Source: Marinobacter antarcticus (GTDB taxonomy: Bacteria > Pseudomonadota > Gammaproteobacteria > Pseudomonadales > Oleiphilaceae). Taken from it: a DNA stretch of 32,259 bases. The stretch lies in NCBI RefSeq assembly GCF_011049865.1, contig NZ_DRGY01000024.1, positions 1-32,259 on the forward strand, written 5' to 3'. The notes beneath the pieces were generated by a model. The model was not told where the DNA came from and did not search any database. It saw nothing but the letters and a program-made list of their open reading frames with translations. The position numbers and the translations under genes were made by a program. Position 1 is the first letter of the stretch. Every line of letters begins with the position of its first letter. Positions 8,514 through 18,406 of the stretch are shown one piece after another.

Positions 8514-9130
8514 CACTGCCCCCCTGCCCGCAATCTCGGCCGGTTCAGTTGAAGCCACTGAATAGCAATGATGGCGGCGGCATTATTGATGCGACCGTCA
8601 CTGATCATGTCGATGGCTTCATCTGCCGATACAACGTGGGCGCGAATGTCTTCGTGTTCGTGTTCAAGCCCGTAGAGCCCGCCTGCGAATTCGGTGCTGA
8701 CCCGGCCATAATAGAGGTGAATCATTTCGGTAGTGCCGCCCGGAGAAACCAGATAACCGCATATTTTTTCGAGCGTGCTGAACGTAAGCCCGGCTTCTTC
8801 CTGACCTTCTCGTTGGGCAACGTCTTCGTTGGTTTCGCCAACTTCGTTCATTCCGGCTACGAGTTCGAGCAACCAGGGGGATTGGACGCGCCCCAGTGCG
8901 CCGAGTCGGAATTGCTCCAGCAACACAATTTCGTCTCGCTCGGGGTCGTAGGGCAGCACGCAGGTGGCGTCGCCGCGGATGAAGAGTTCGCGGGTAAATT
9001 GGGGCATGTTCCGGCCGTCAAAGCGCGGGTGTGTCAGCCACAACTTGTCCATGCGAAAAAAGCCTTGGAAGACGGTTTCGCGTTTTTCGATGGTGACGTC
9101 GCTGGCTTTAAACTGGAACGGCTCGGTCAT
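8513..9130 (-). CDS. nudF: ADP-ribose pyrophosphatase NudF
   Basis: A 205-residue Nudix hydrolase that splits ADP-ribose and related nucleoside diphosphate sugars into AMP and a sugar phosphate. The Nudix box spans about residues 93-115, with GET followed by the catalytic core REGQEEAGL. Upstream, LLEQFRLGAL and WLLELVAGM match the ADP-ribose-binding region of the E. coli enzyme (209 residues). The stop overlaps the yqiB start by one base. The start is ATG at 9130 with a weak GGGT upstream. Its leader, 9131-9286, separates it from the thiC remnant on the same strand and contains no clear promoter that I can identify. Confidence 0.94.
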   Translation of the reverse strand: MTEPFQFKASDVTIEKRETVFQGFFRMDKLWLTHPRFDGRNMPQFTRELFIRGDATCVLPYDPERDEIVLLEQFRLGALGRVQSPWLLELVAGMNEVGETNEDVAQREGQEEAGLTFSTLEKICGYLVSPGGTTEMIHLYYGRVSTEFAGGLYGLEHEHEDIRAHVVSADEAIDMISDGRINNAAAIIAIQWLQLNRPRLRAGGQ

Positions 9131-9261
9131 GGTTTACCCTGCAGTGGAATCGACTTTGAACGATAGACTCTGGCTGTGGGGTATTGCAAGCCTTCTTGGT
9201 GCTTGCTTGGGTGCAAGGCAGGGATCGAGAGTTGTGCGCTGGCAGGCGCGAGCTCCTATTA

Positions 9262-10993
<1,732 letters not shown>

Positions 10994-11093
10994 CATTTGC
11001 TCCCGGAATTTATCGTTGGTATTCGGGTCGCGCATGACAGGGAGAGCAGCTATGCCTCTATTTTACAGGTAGCGTTCGCTCTTCGATGGTCTG

Positions 11094-11195
11094 GTCTCGA
11101 TCCCTACGCCGGTATTATCCGGATCAGGTCGCGGGTTCTGCGTTGCAATCTCAGCCGGCTACCAAAAACTCAGGCAGCTAGCACCCCGTCAAGAC
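11094..11195 (-). promoter_or_regulatory. TPP riboswitch (THI element) ahead of thiC
   Basis: Read on the minus strand, the conserved thiamine pyrophosphate aptamer landmarks appear in order: GGGGTGC, GGCTGAGA, ACCTGATCCGGATAA and GGCGTAGGGA. The closing P1 helix is visible as GTCTTGA (11189-11195) pairing with TCGAGAC (11094-11100). It lies about 100 bases upstream of the thiC start and should turn down thiC expression when thiamine pyrophosphate is plentiful. The aptamer looks intact, in contrast to the damaged gene it controls. Confidence 0.95.
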
Positions 11196-11408
11196 GCGAT
11201 TCTATAATGCGTAGCACTTAAAATGAGTGCTACTTGCAAGTGTAGAGCTGAAGACGATTATTGTCCATAATGACCGGTCTGTTTAGGCCGGCTTGATGTA
11301 TCGATCCATGCCACCACGGATGTCGCCTCCATGTCATCTGGGGCGATCCGGCATTCCTTTCAAGCGCCCCGGGTGGGTGCAGATGTGCACATGTATTCAG
11401 GAGTAATG
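11196..11408. promoter_or_regulatory. Divergent thiC/tolC promoter region with an 8-bp inverted repeat
   Basis: This non-coding stretch separates the riboswitch from tolC. GTAGCACT (11211-11218) and AGTGCTAC (11226-11233) form a perfect 8-bp inverted repeat around TAAAATG, beside a TATAGA (minus strand, 11201-11206) that could be the thiC -10 box. For tolC, TTGCAA (11234-11239) lies 17 bases before ATTATT (11257-11262), a plausible but weak sigma-70 pair. ATGTGCACAT (11383-11392) is a perfect 10-base palindrome close to the tolC start. All regulatory roles here are inference. Confidence 0.4.
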
Positions 11409-12788
11409 ATGAAGAAACGTTTGCTTTCCGGACTTGTTGGCCTCTTGGCAGCTCAACCCGCTCTTTCCCTCGATCTGGTGGAGACCTATGAGAAAGCACT
11501 CTCCTATGACTCCGGCATTGCCACAGCCCAAGCCAGGCTTGAGTCCCAGCAGGCCGCCAGCGATATCAGTCGCAGCAAGCTTCTACCTCAGTTAAATGCT
11601 TCTGCAGAGGCCAATTACACTGATATTAGTGGGCCTCTCCAAGTTGTGGACTACACTACTGTCGGGTTTGGACTGCAATTAACTCAACCGGTGTTTCGTG
11701 CCGATGCCTGGTTTAGCTATGACGCCAGCCAGCTTCAGACCGATTCCGCCCGAGCCCAATATAATCTGGCGCAACAACAGCTGATTCTGGATGTCGCTTC
11801 GGCGTATTTTGACGTTCTGCGCGCGCGAGACACAGTCACCACGCTTCATGCTGCTGAAATCGCGATTCAGCGTCAGTATGACCAGGCCCAAGAACGTTTT
11901 GATGTGGGCCTGATTGCCATCACAGCAGTGTATGAGGCTCGCGCTACCTTTGATGATAGCCGCAGCCAAAGAATTGCAGCAGAGAATCGCCTGAATATTG
12001 CTCGCGAGCAGCTGGCAAGACTGACCGGTGAGTACACTGAAGATCTGGAGAATTTGCGTCAGAACTTCCCATTGAGTCCACCAAACCCAATGAGTCCGGA
12101 CCTGTGGGAAAAAACGGCTCTAGAGCAAAACTGGTCCATTCAGGCGGCGACGTTCGACTTGAAAGCCAGCGAGAAAAATCTGAAAGTGGCTAAAGCGGGG
12201 CACTATCCGACAGTAGATTTGCAAGCGTCTTATGGCAAGTCCAAAGTTGGCAATATCGGTGGTCAGAGGTCCATATTTCAGCGCGAAGGCACCACTACTC
12301 GAGGCGTAATTGGCTTACAGTTGAGCGTTCCTCTGTATGCAGGCGGAGGTATTCAGGCGGGTGTGCGCCAGCAGCGTTCACTGGTTGTAGTGGCAGAAGA
12401 ATCGCTGAACACGGTGCGACGGGACGTGCGGGTAAACACTCGCAGCCGGTTTTTGACCATCAATAACAACATTGAAACAACGTCGGCCCTGAACCAAACC
12501 ATCGTATCGCGACGCAGTGCGTTGGACGCGACCCGAGCAGGATATGACGTGGGTACACGTAATTTCGTGGAAGTACTGGACGCTGAGCGCGCCTATTACG
12601 TGGCTCTGCGCGACTACGCTAACTCCCGTTACGACTATGTTCTAAATTCGCTGCTATTGAAACAGTCCGCAGGCACGCTAAGCCCAAGGGATCTGATTGA
12701 TCTGAACAATTGGCTCAGTGCCAGTGCACCTGGTATTGAGGCTTTGGCCAATGACCGGAAAACACTGGGAGATCCTACGCGCCAGTGA
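11409..12788 (+). CDS. tolC: TolC-family outer membrane channel
   Basis: An outer membrane factor for type I secretion and RND/ABC efflux. The N terminus MKKRLLSGLVGLLAAQPALS is a typical signal peptide, after which the mature protein begins LDLVETYEKAL, the usual TolC opening. Two homologous halves each contain the long helical hairpin regions (LLPQLNASAEANYTD in the first, HYPTVDLQASYGKS in the second) and a strand repeat (GLQLTQPVF, GLQLSVPLYAGG). YDVGTRNFVEVLDAE is the conserved second-half helix motif. I chose ATG at 11409, five bases after AGGAG (11399-11403); ATG at 11406 is also possible. The product is 459 residues. It is divergent from thiC and no pump gene is adjacent. Confidence 0.95.
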   Translation: MKKRLLSGLVGLLAAQPALSLDLVETYEKALSYDSGIATAQARLESQQAASDISRSKLLPQLNASAEANYTDISGPLQVVDYTTVGFGLQLTQPVFRADAWFSYDASQLQTDSARAQYNLAQQQLILDVASAYFDVLRARDTVTTLHAAEIAIQRQYDQAQERFDVGLIAITAVYEARATFDDSRSQRIAAENRLNIAREQLARLTGEYTEDLENLRQNFPLSPPNPMSPDLWEKTALEQNWSIQAATFDLKASEKNLKVAKAGHYPTVDLQASYGKSKVGNIGGQRSIFQREGTTTRGVIGLQLSVPLYAGGGIQAGVRQQRSLVVVAEESLNTVRRDVRVNTRSRFLTINNNIETTSALNQTIVSRRSALDATRAGYDVGTRNFVEVLDAERAYYVALRDYANSRYDYVLNSLLLKQSAGTLSPRDLIDLNNWLSASAPGIEALANDRKTLGDPTRQ

Positions 12789-12855
12789 GCGTGGGCCAGT
12801 GAACGTGAATAGCGTAGACAGTTACGATGAGTCCAGGGTGAGGAGCGAAGCACTC

Positions 12856-12910
12856 CATCCAGGGCCTTCAGATTATCTGAAGGCCCTGGATGACAGGCAC
12901 AAAAAGCCTG
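12856..12910. terminator. Strong hairpin between convergent tolC and waaA
   Basis: CATCCAGGGCCTTCAGA (12856-12872) and its perfect reverse complement (12876-12892) form a 17-bp stem with a 3-base loop. A second small hairpin, CAGGC-ACAAAAA-GCCTG (12894-12910), follows. There is no clean T run on the plus side; on the minus side the order is reversed. Its position 7-67 bases from the two convergent stop codons suggests a bidirectional transcript end or RNA-stabilising structure. Confidence 0.6.
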
Positions 12911-12916
12911 GTTGTC

Positions 12917-14170
12917 TCAAACCCTCTCAATAATGCCGTCCACTACCCGGTCCAGAGCGCCCTTATTCTTATTGACCACTGACAGTGCACGCTGACCGCC
13001 AGCCCGGCGTTTGTCAGCATCACTGAACAGATCCGACAGATAGCCGAACAGTTCATCGGCACCGCCGATCAAGGTCACTCCCCGATCGTCCAGTAGCCTG
13101 TTATAAATCGTTTCAAAGTTGAACACATGAGGCCCCGAGATCACAGGAACCCCCCAACATGCGGGTTCCAGCGGATTGTGACCACCGCACTCTATCAACG
13201 AGCCGCCCACAAACGCCACATCACTGACGCCATAAAGCATCATCAGCTCACCCATTGTATCCCCAAGGTACACTTCTGCGCCGGAGGGCGCTTCTCCAAG
13301 AGATCGCCGCGCCAATGAAAACTCCTGCTTCCGTACCTTATTCGCAACCAGTTCAAAGCGTTCCGGATGGCGCGGCACCAGAATCAACAAGGCGTCCGGA
13401 TAATCTTGCAATAGCTGCCGATGCGCCGCCAGCACGTCAGCATCCTCACCTTCATGGGTGCTACCGGCAATCCACACCGGGCGTGACGAGAACGATGCCT
13501 TGAGTTTCCGTGAAGCTTCTCGCACCGTTTCGGGTATATCCACATCGAACTTAACGCTTCCGGTCACCGCAACATTGGACGCTGCAACGCCAATGCGCCG
13601 AAATCGCTCTGCGTCTTTTTCTGCCTGTGCCGCCACCCAGCTGATACTGCGCATGATCGGTGCAACCAGGCTTTTAACTCGCTCATAACCTTGTGCGGAA
13701 CGCTCGGAAAGCCGCGCATTTATAAGAAAAACCGGCACGCGCCGTGACCGGCTCTGTTGTATCATGTTCGGCCATATTTCCGTCTCCATGATAACCAGAA
13801 TTCTTGGGTTTGCCCGGTTCAGAAAACGACGTATTGATCCCGGCGTATCGTAGGGCGCATAGGCGTACTGAATCTGGCTGCCAAACATTTTCATTGCCTG
13901 TGTCAGACCTGTGTCTGTCATGGCGGTCATCAGTATCGTGATGCTGGGATTGCGAGCGAGCAGGCGTCGCACCATGGGCGCCGCAGCAATGGTTTCGCCA
14001 ACCGACACGGCATGCACCCACACCACGGTACCGCTGGCCCGGGGCACGAAGCCCAAGCGCTGCTGCCAGTTACGACGCAGTTTCGGAGCATGCCGACCTT
14101 GCCACCACAGGCGCAGAAGTATAAAGGGGAGCAGCAGCCTTATAAGCTGTGAATAGATAAATTGAAGCAC
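12917..14170 (-). CDS. waaA: Kdo transferase WaaA
   Basis: 3-deoxy-D-manno-octulosonic acid transferase, a GT30 enzyme that adds Kdo from CMP-Kdo to lipid IVA at the inner membrane. It has an N-terminal membrane anchor (about residues 1-22), the HAVSVGET motif (53-60, with the catalytic Glu), METEIWPN (129-136), GSTHEGE, LVPRHPERF and GGHNPLEPA, all as in E. coli KdtA. The start is GTG at 14170 (read MLQFIYSQLIRLL), with AGGAG six bases upstream at 14177-14181, giving 417 residues (E. coli 425). A longer frame to 14209 lacks this support. Whether it adds one or two Kdo residues cannot be read from the sequence, but kdkA in the same locus hints at a single, phosphorylated Kdo. Confidence 0.96.
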   Translation of the reverse strand: MLQFIYSQLIRLLLPFILLRLWWQGRHAPKLRRNWQQRLGFVPRASGTVVWVHAVSVGETIAAAPMVRRLLARNPSITILMTAMTDTGLTQAMKMFGSQIQYAYAPYDTPGSIRRFLNRANPRILVIMETEIWPNMIQQSRSRRVPVFLINARLSERSAQGYERVKSLVAPIMRSISWVAAQAEKDAERFRRIGVAASNVAVTGSVKFDVDIPETVREASRKLKASFSSRPVWIAGSTHEGEDADVLAAHRQLLQDYPDALLILVPRHPERFELVANKVRKQEFSLARRSLGEAPSGAEVYLGDTMGELMMLYGVSDVAFVGGSLIECGGHNPLEPACWGVPVISGPHVFNFETIYNRLLDDRGVTLIGGADELFGYLSDLFSDADKRRAGGQRALSVVNKNKGALDRVVDGIIERV

Positions 14171-14291
14171 GCAGGACTCCTGGCAAACCAGTGCGGTATC
14201 ATACCCCACCCCCTGTTAATTTGCTTCCGACTGATCTTGCCGGGCACCATAGCCTGGCCTTTATTCATCGACCGCTCAGGATCTGTTTCAA

Positions 14292-15239
14292 GTGACGAAG
14301 AAACACCGCAAGCAGCCTCGCAATACAGACTATTCCGTTTATCGTCATCCTCGCTGGTGGCCAACCTGGGCTGGAATCGCAATTATGTGGTGCGTCGCGC
14401 AGCTTCCCATTCGTTTTCAATGGTGGCTCGGCAAGCAGGCGGGCCTGCTTGCCTGGCGTTTTGCCAGCCGACGCCGCCACATAGCCGAAGTCAACATCCG
14501 GCTGTGCTTTGCCGAATTCAATCAGGCGCAGCAAAGCGCGCTGGTTCGCAACACGTTTATTGCGAATGGGATTGGCTTGATTGAGCTGGGTGTCGCATGG
14601 TTTCGAGACCCGGCAAAGCTCACCAACATAACGGACGTTCACGGCAAGGAGCATCTGGACAATGCCTTGGCTGAAGGCAAAGGCGTTCTTCTGTTGGGCG
14701 GCCATTACAGCACGTTAGACCTGGGCGGTAGCCTGATTACGGAATATATTGAAGCGGACGTGATGCAACGGGATCACAACAATCCGCTTATGAATGCCAT
14801 TATGACCCGGGCGCGGGAGCGTCGGTATAAATCGGTTCTCGGAGCCAGGGATCTTCGCGGCTTGTTCCGGAGCCTTCGAAATAACCGCACCGTATGGTAC
14901 GCAACTGACCAGGATTATGGCCGCAAAGACATTGTGTTTGCGCCGTTTTTTGGCATTCAGGCCGGCACAATTACCGCAACGTCGCGGATAGCCGCGCACA
15001 GTCATTGCAAGGTCGTTCCGTTCAGCCACTTCCGACGAGAGGACAAACCCGGTTACGACATTTATTTTCACCCGCCCCTGAAATCGTTTCCAAGCGGTGA
15101 TGATCTGCAAGACGCAACCCTGATCAACCAGATATTAGAGCGGGAGATAAGGCGCGCGCCAGACCAGTATTTATGGATGCACCGGCGCTTCAAAACGCGA
15201 CCAGACATAAACGACCCGGGCTTTTATGGCGACAAATAA
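14292..15239 (+). CDS. lpxL: Lipid A late acyltransferase (LpxL/HtrB family)
   Basis: A 315-residue inner-membrane acyltransferase of the LpxL/LpxM family that transfers a fatty acid from acyl-ACP to Kdo-lipid A. The catalytic HX4D/E motif is HYSTLD (His138-Asp143) and the conserved downstream block is ATDQDYGRKDIVFAPFFG. A hydrophobic anchor lies around residues 24-40. The start is GTG at 14292, weakly supported by CAGG eleven bases upstream. It is the first gene of a plus-strand group and overlaps the next gene by 14 bases. It is divergent from waaA, which acts just before it in the pathway. Whether it is the lauroyl (LpxL) or secondary (LpxM/P) enzyme is not certain. Confidence 0.9.
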   Translation: MTKKHRKQPRNTDYSVYRHPRWWPTWAGIAIMWCVAQLPIRFQWWLGKQAGLLAWRFASRRRHIAEVNIRLCFAEFNQAQQSALVRNTFIANGIGLIELGVAWFRDPAKLTNITDVHGKEHLDNALAEGKGVLLLGGHYSTLDLGGSLITEYIEADVMQRDHNNPLMNAIMTRARERRYKSVLGARDLRGLFRSLRNNRTVWYATDQDYGRKDIVFAPFFGIQAGTITATSRIAAHSHCKVVPFSHFRREDKPGYDIYFHPPLKSFPSGDDLQDATLINQILEREIRRAPDQYLWMHRRFKTRPDINDPGFYGDK

Positions 15240-16206
15240 AGCATCAACGGCACCTGTAATATGGTTGCTCACAGACAACAAACCCGGGCATCGGAACCAA
15301 CTGAAAGGCCTGGGAAATCGACTGCGTGTAAAAGCCGGCGCCAGCCTGTCTTGGATAAACGCTAACGACATCCGCGTTCCATTGTGGCGCGCACTGTTGG
15401 GAATGCCGCCGGCGCTGGATACATCACTTCCCCGCCCGAACCTGATCATCGCGGCAGGCTCGAGCACCCAAAGGCTGCTGCTCGCTTTGCGGCGGCTCAG
15501 AAACGCAAAAACCCTGGTTATCATGAAGCCGTGGTTTCCCCGCACGTGGATCAACGGCTCAATTATTCCTGCCCATGATGGCGTTGCACAAAACCTCGAT
15601 ACTCTGGTCATAAACGGCGTCATCAACACCGTTACGCCCCTTGCCCAAATTACCGACAAGCCGGAGGCCCTGGTGTTACTGGGCGGCCCCTCTCCACATT
15701 TCGATTGGGACGATGACGTTGTGTTCGGGCAAATCACCCATCTGATCGACGAATACCCACAGTGGCGCTGGACCATCAGTGGCTCAAGGCGAACGCCGGA
15801 AGCTCTCAGGGCGAGGCTTGATGAGCTTTCAAGCACCCGGATCACCGTGGTCAATCCCGACAACACCCATGAAGACTGGCTGGGCCATCGCGTTGCCGCA
15901 TCGAAAGCCATCTGGGTAACTCCGGACAGCATGTCGATGGTGTGCGAGGCTGCAACATCCCGAGTGCCAACCGGGCTGTTCCATCTATCTGAACGCCCAG
16001 GCAGTCGGGTCGCCAGCGGCGTGCAGCAGTTAGTCCAAACGGGGTATGTAGCTCGCTGGAGCGATCATGCTACGGTAATGGGTGGCAACATTGGCCAGGA
16101 GACAACTCTTTGGGAGGCAGATCGGGCAGCGCAGTGGGTCATTCAGCGCTGGCTTTCTCCCGGAAAAGGTACCGTGCAAAAAAGACACAAGAGGAAGACG
16201 ACTTGA
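15226..16206 (+). CDS. ELM1/GtrOC1 family protein, putative glycosyltransferase
   Basis: A 326-residue protein resembling the family named after plant mitochondrial fission protein ELM1 (DUF1022). Family-like blocks are WLLTDNKPGHRNQLKGL (residues 13-29), a PNLIIAAGSSTQ segment, LVLLGGPSPHFDWD, TISGSRRTP and VTPDSMSMVCEAATS near the C terminus. The last resembles the nucleotide-binding region of GT-B glycosyltransferases. No membrane segment is obvious. It overlaps the lpxL stop by 14 bases, and its stop overlaps the TTG start of the next gene (TTGA), so it belongs to this LPS operon. In bacteria its role is not established; a sugar transferase or core-assembly role is inference from company and fold. 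Confidence 0.75.
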   Translation: MATNKASTAPVIWLLTDNKPGHRNQLKGLGNRLRVKAGASLSWINANDIRVPLWRALLGMPPALDTSLPRPNLIIAAGSSTQRLLLALRRLRNAKTLVIMKPWFPRTWINGSIIPAHDGVAQNLDTLVINGVINTVTPLAQITDKPEALVLLGGPSPHFDWDDDVVFGQITHLIDEYPQWRWTISGSRRTPEALRARLDELSSTRITVVNPDNTHEDWLGHRVAASKAIWVTPDSMSMVCEAATSRVPTGLFHLSERPGSRVASGVQQLVQTGYVARWSDHATVMGGNIGQETTLWEADRAAQWVIQRWLSPGKGTVQKRHKRKTT

Positions 16207-17318
16207 GAATTCTTCAAACACTGCCGGCCCTTTACAGCGGCGGTGTAGAACGGGGCACCGTGGAATTTGCATCTGACCTGATAAGACAGGGCCACGAATC
16301 TTTTGTGGTTTCCAGCGGCGGCCCATTGGCAGATCGTCTGCAAGCGCAGGGCTCAACACACATCGAGATGCCGGTTCATCGCAAATCCCTTGCATCGTTC
16401 GGCCAAATTCGACCCATGCGCAAACTGATTCAGCAATTGCAGCCAGATATCATTCATGTCCGCTCGCGCATGCCGGCCTGGATTGTACGCCTGGCATTGC
16501 GAGGGTTACCGATGCATCAGCGGCCGGCCATTGTTGCAAGTTTTCATGGCATGTATTCCGTTAACGCATACAGCGCCGTTATGGCGAAATCAGATCACAT
16601 GATTGCGGTTTCAAACTGCGTGCGCGATTACGTTCTGCAGAATTTTGAGGTTCCGGAACACAAGCTGACCGTGATACAGCGCGGCGTGGATGTGGATTAC
16701 TTTCAAAACCGGCAGCTAAGCGAAACATGGCGAAAGACCCTGTTTGCGGAGTTTCCCGAGCTTGAGAACAAGCGCATTGTGATGATGCCAGGGCGTATTT
16801 CCCGCTGGAAAGGCCAGCTTCAGTTTTTGGAGGCAATGGCAGAAATTATCCGCCAGAAACCTGACTGCCACGGCATTGTTGTGGGCGGAGTGGAACCTGG
16901 CAAAGGGCGTTTTATGGGGGAGCTTGAGCAGCGTCGTGCAAAACTCGGATTAACCGACAAGGTCACCTTCCTGGGACAACGAGAGGACATGGCAGAGCTT
17001 TACGTATTCTCCGATCTGGTCTGCCACATGTCGACAAAACCTGAGCCCTTCGGTCGCACAGTGACCGAAGCACTGTCATCCGGCACGCCTGTTGTGGCGT
17101 TTAACCGGGGCGGGGCCGCTGAAACATTACAGGCGTGCTTTCGCGACGGGCTTGTTGCACCGGATGACACCCGGGAATTCGCCCGGGTATCGCTCCGGCT
17201 GTTGAGCCATAAAACACCGCACATCGAGATTCCTTTCAGGTTCCGCCTGCAGGCCCAAACCGAGTCGACACTGGAGGTTTACCTCAAGGTCCTTGGCAAA
17301 GCGCCGCCATCTTCATGA
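16203..17318 (+). CDS. GT4 glycosyltransferase
   Basis: A 371-residue GT-B fold transferase of family GT4. The N-terminal acceptor domain starts RILQTLPALYSGGVERGTVE with the glycine-rich GGVERG loop. The C-terminal donor domain has MMPGRISRWKGQ and the Glu-rich motif EPFGRTVTEALSSGTPVVA. The start is TTG at 16203, which overlaps the upstream stop as TTGA and follows a purine-rich GAGGAAG; a longer frame from 16110 lies inside the previous gene. It overlaps the next GT4 gene by four bases (ATGA). Its probable role is to add a sugar to the LPS core on the cytoplasmic face of the inner membrane; sugar and linkage are unknown. Confidence 0.9.
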   Translation: MRILQTLPALYSGGVERGTVEFASDLIRQGHESFVVSSGGPLADRLQAQGSTHIEMPVHRKSLASFGQIRPMRKLIQQLQPDIIHVRSRMPAWIVRLALRGLPMHQRPAIVASFHGMYSVNAYSAVMAKSDHMIAVSNCVRDYVLQNFEVPEHKLTVIQRGVDVDYFQNRQLSETWRKTLFAEFPELENKRIVMMPGRISRWKGQLQFLEAMAEIIRQKPDCHGIVVGGVEPGKGRFMGELEQRRAKLGLTDKVTFLGQREDMAELYVFSDLVCHMSTKPEPFGRTVTEALSSGTPVVAFNRGGAAETLQACFRDGLVAPDDTREFARVSLRLLSHKTPHIEIPFRFRLQAQTESTLEVYLKVLGKAPPSS

Positions 17319-18355
17319 GCGCACCAGACTGCCTCACCGTTGTTCAACTTATCGCCACTCCGGGAGGCAACTGGGGCGGCATGGAAAAGCACACTGCCGA
17401 CCTTTCGGAGGAGCTTGTACGTCGCGGCCATAAAGTGCACGTTCTTGCTCACCCGGAATACCAGAATCGCTTTTCAAACACGATTCACTTCCATCCTTTA
17501 CCGGTTCAATGGGGTAGACGGAACCCCTTGCTCAAGTGGCGTTTGCGCAAAATTCTCCGGGAATTATCGCCCAACGTCCTCCACGCCCAAGGCAATAAAG
17601 CAGCCGCAATGCTGTCGGGCGAAGGAAAACCGGGGAGCGTGACATTGGGCACTCTCCACGGTACCAAATCCAGCCACAAGGACTTCGACAAACTCGACGG
17701 CGTTATCGCCGTGAGCAAAGGCATCCAACAGGCGCTAACGCATCCCGACACAAAGCTGATTCACAATGGAATCAGGCCTCATGGCAACAGCGCAATAACG
17801 ACCCATCGAATACCCGAAAGCCAGGACTTTGCACTGGCTATCGGCCGCCTTGAGCCGGTTAAACAATTCGACAACCTGATTGCGGCCTGGGCGACACTCA
17901 AGCCCCAACTGCCGTTGTATATTCTGGGGAACGGCTCAGAGGCCGATGCGCTAAGGTCACAAATCGAACGCCTGAACGCCCGCGGCTTCATAAAACTGCC
18001 CGGCCACGAGGACAATCCCGCGGCCTGGCTTCAGCACGCATCGGTATGCGTTATCAGTTCAGGGCGCGAGGGCTTTCCCTACACACTGGTCGAAGCTTTG
18101 CTGGCACGCTGCCCTGTGCTGTCAACGCCCGTTAACGGTGCACTTGATCTTCTTCCGGCGGATAGCCTGGCTGCGTCGACAGATCCCGGCGCACTTCAGA
18201 CCCTGCTATCAGAGCGGCTCGCAGACCTGGAGGGCCTGAAAAACAGCCAGAACGTATGCTTTGAGCGTGCTTCGCAAGAGCTGACACTGGAGGCAATGAC
18301 GAATCTCACAGCGGATTTTTATTACCAGCTTCTCCGCAAAAAAACAGCGAACTGA
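17315..18355 (+). CDS. GT4 glycosyltransferase
   Basis: A 346-residue GT4 transferase, last in the group lpxL, ELM1-like, GT4, GT4. The N-terminal domain has GGNWGGMEKHTADLSEELV. The C-terminal domain has AIGRLEPVKQFDNLI and SGREGFPYTLVEALLARCP, where the Glu-X7-Glu motif is seen as EGFPYTLVE. It starts within the ATGA overlap with the preceding gene, so translation is probably coupled. It ends 51 bases from the convergent GT2 gene. A core-oligosaccharide role is inferred from context; substrate is unknown. Confidence 0.88.
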   Translation: MSAPDCLTVVQLIATPGGNWGGMEKHTADLSEELVRRGHKVHVLAHPEYQNRFSNTIHFHPLPVQWGRRNPLLKWRLRKILRELSPNVLHAQGNKAAAMLSGEGKPGSVTLGTLHGTKSSHKDFDKLDGVIAVSKGIQQALTHPDTKLIHNGIRPHGNSAITTHRIPESQDFALAIGRLEPVKQFDNLIAAWATLKPQLPLYILGNGSEADALRSQIERLNARGFIKLPGHEDNPAAWLQHASVCVISSGREGFPYTLVEALLARCPVLSTPVNGALDLLPADSLAASTDPGALQTLLSERLADLEGLKNSQNVCFERASQELTLEAMTNLTADFYYQLLRKKTAN

Positions 18356-18406
18356 TCTCACCATTCTCGCGGTGACTCATCGTTAGCGTCTTGGGCAATC
18401 CCAGAA

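Noticed and set aside
8498..9166. Plus-strand open frame (222 codons) opposite nudF
   Set aside because: It is antisense to the Nudix hydrolase and overlaps three features without a supporting signal.
15171..15932. Minus-strand open frame (253 codons) opposite the ELM1-like gene
   Set aside because: The plus-strand frame is in an overlapping operon with family motifs; this one has low-complexity Ser/Arg-rich content.
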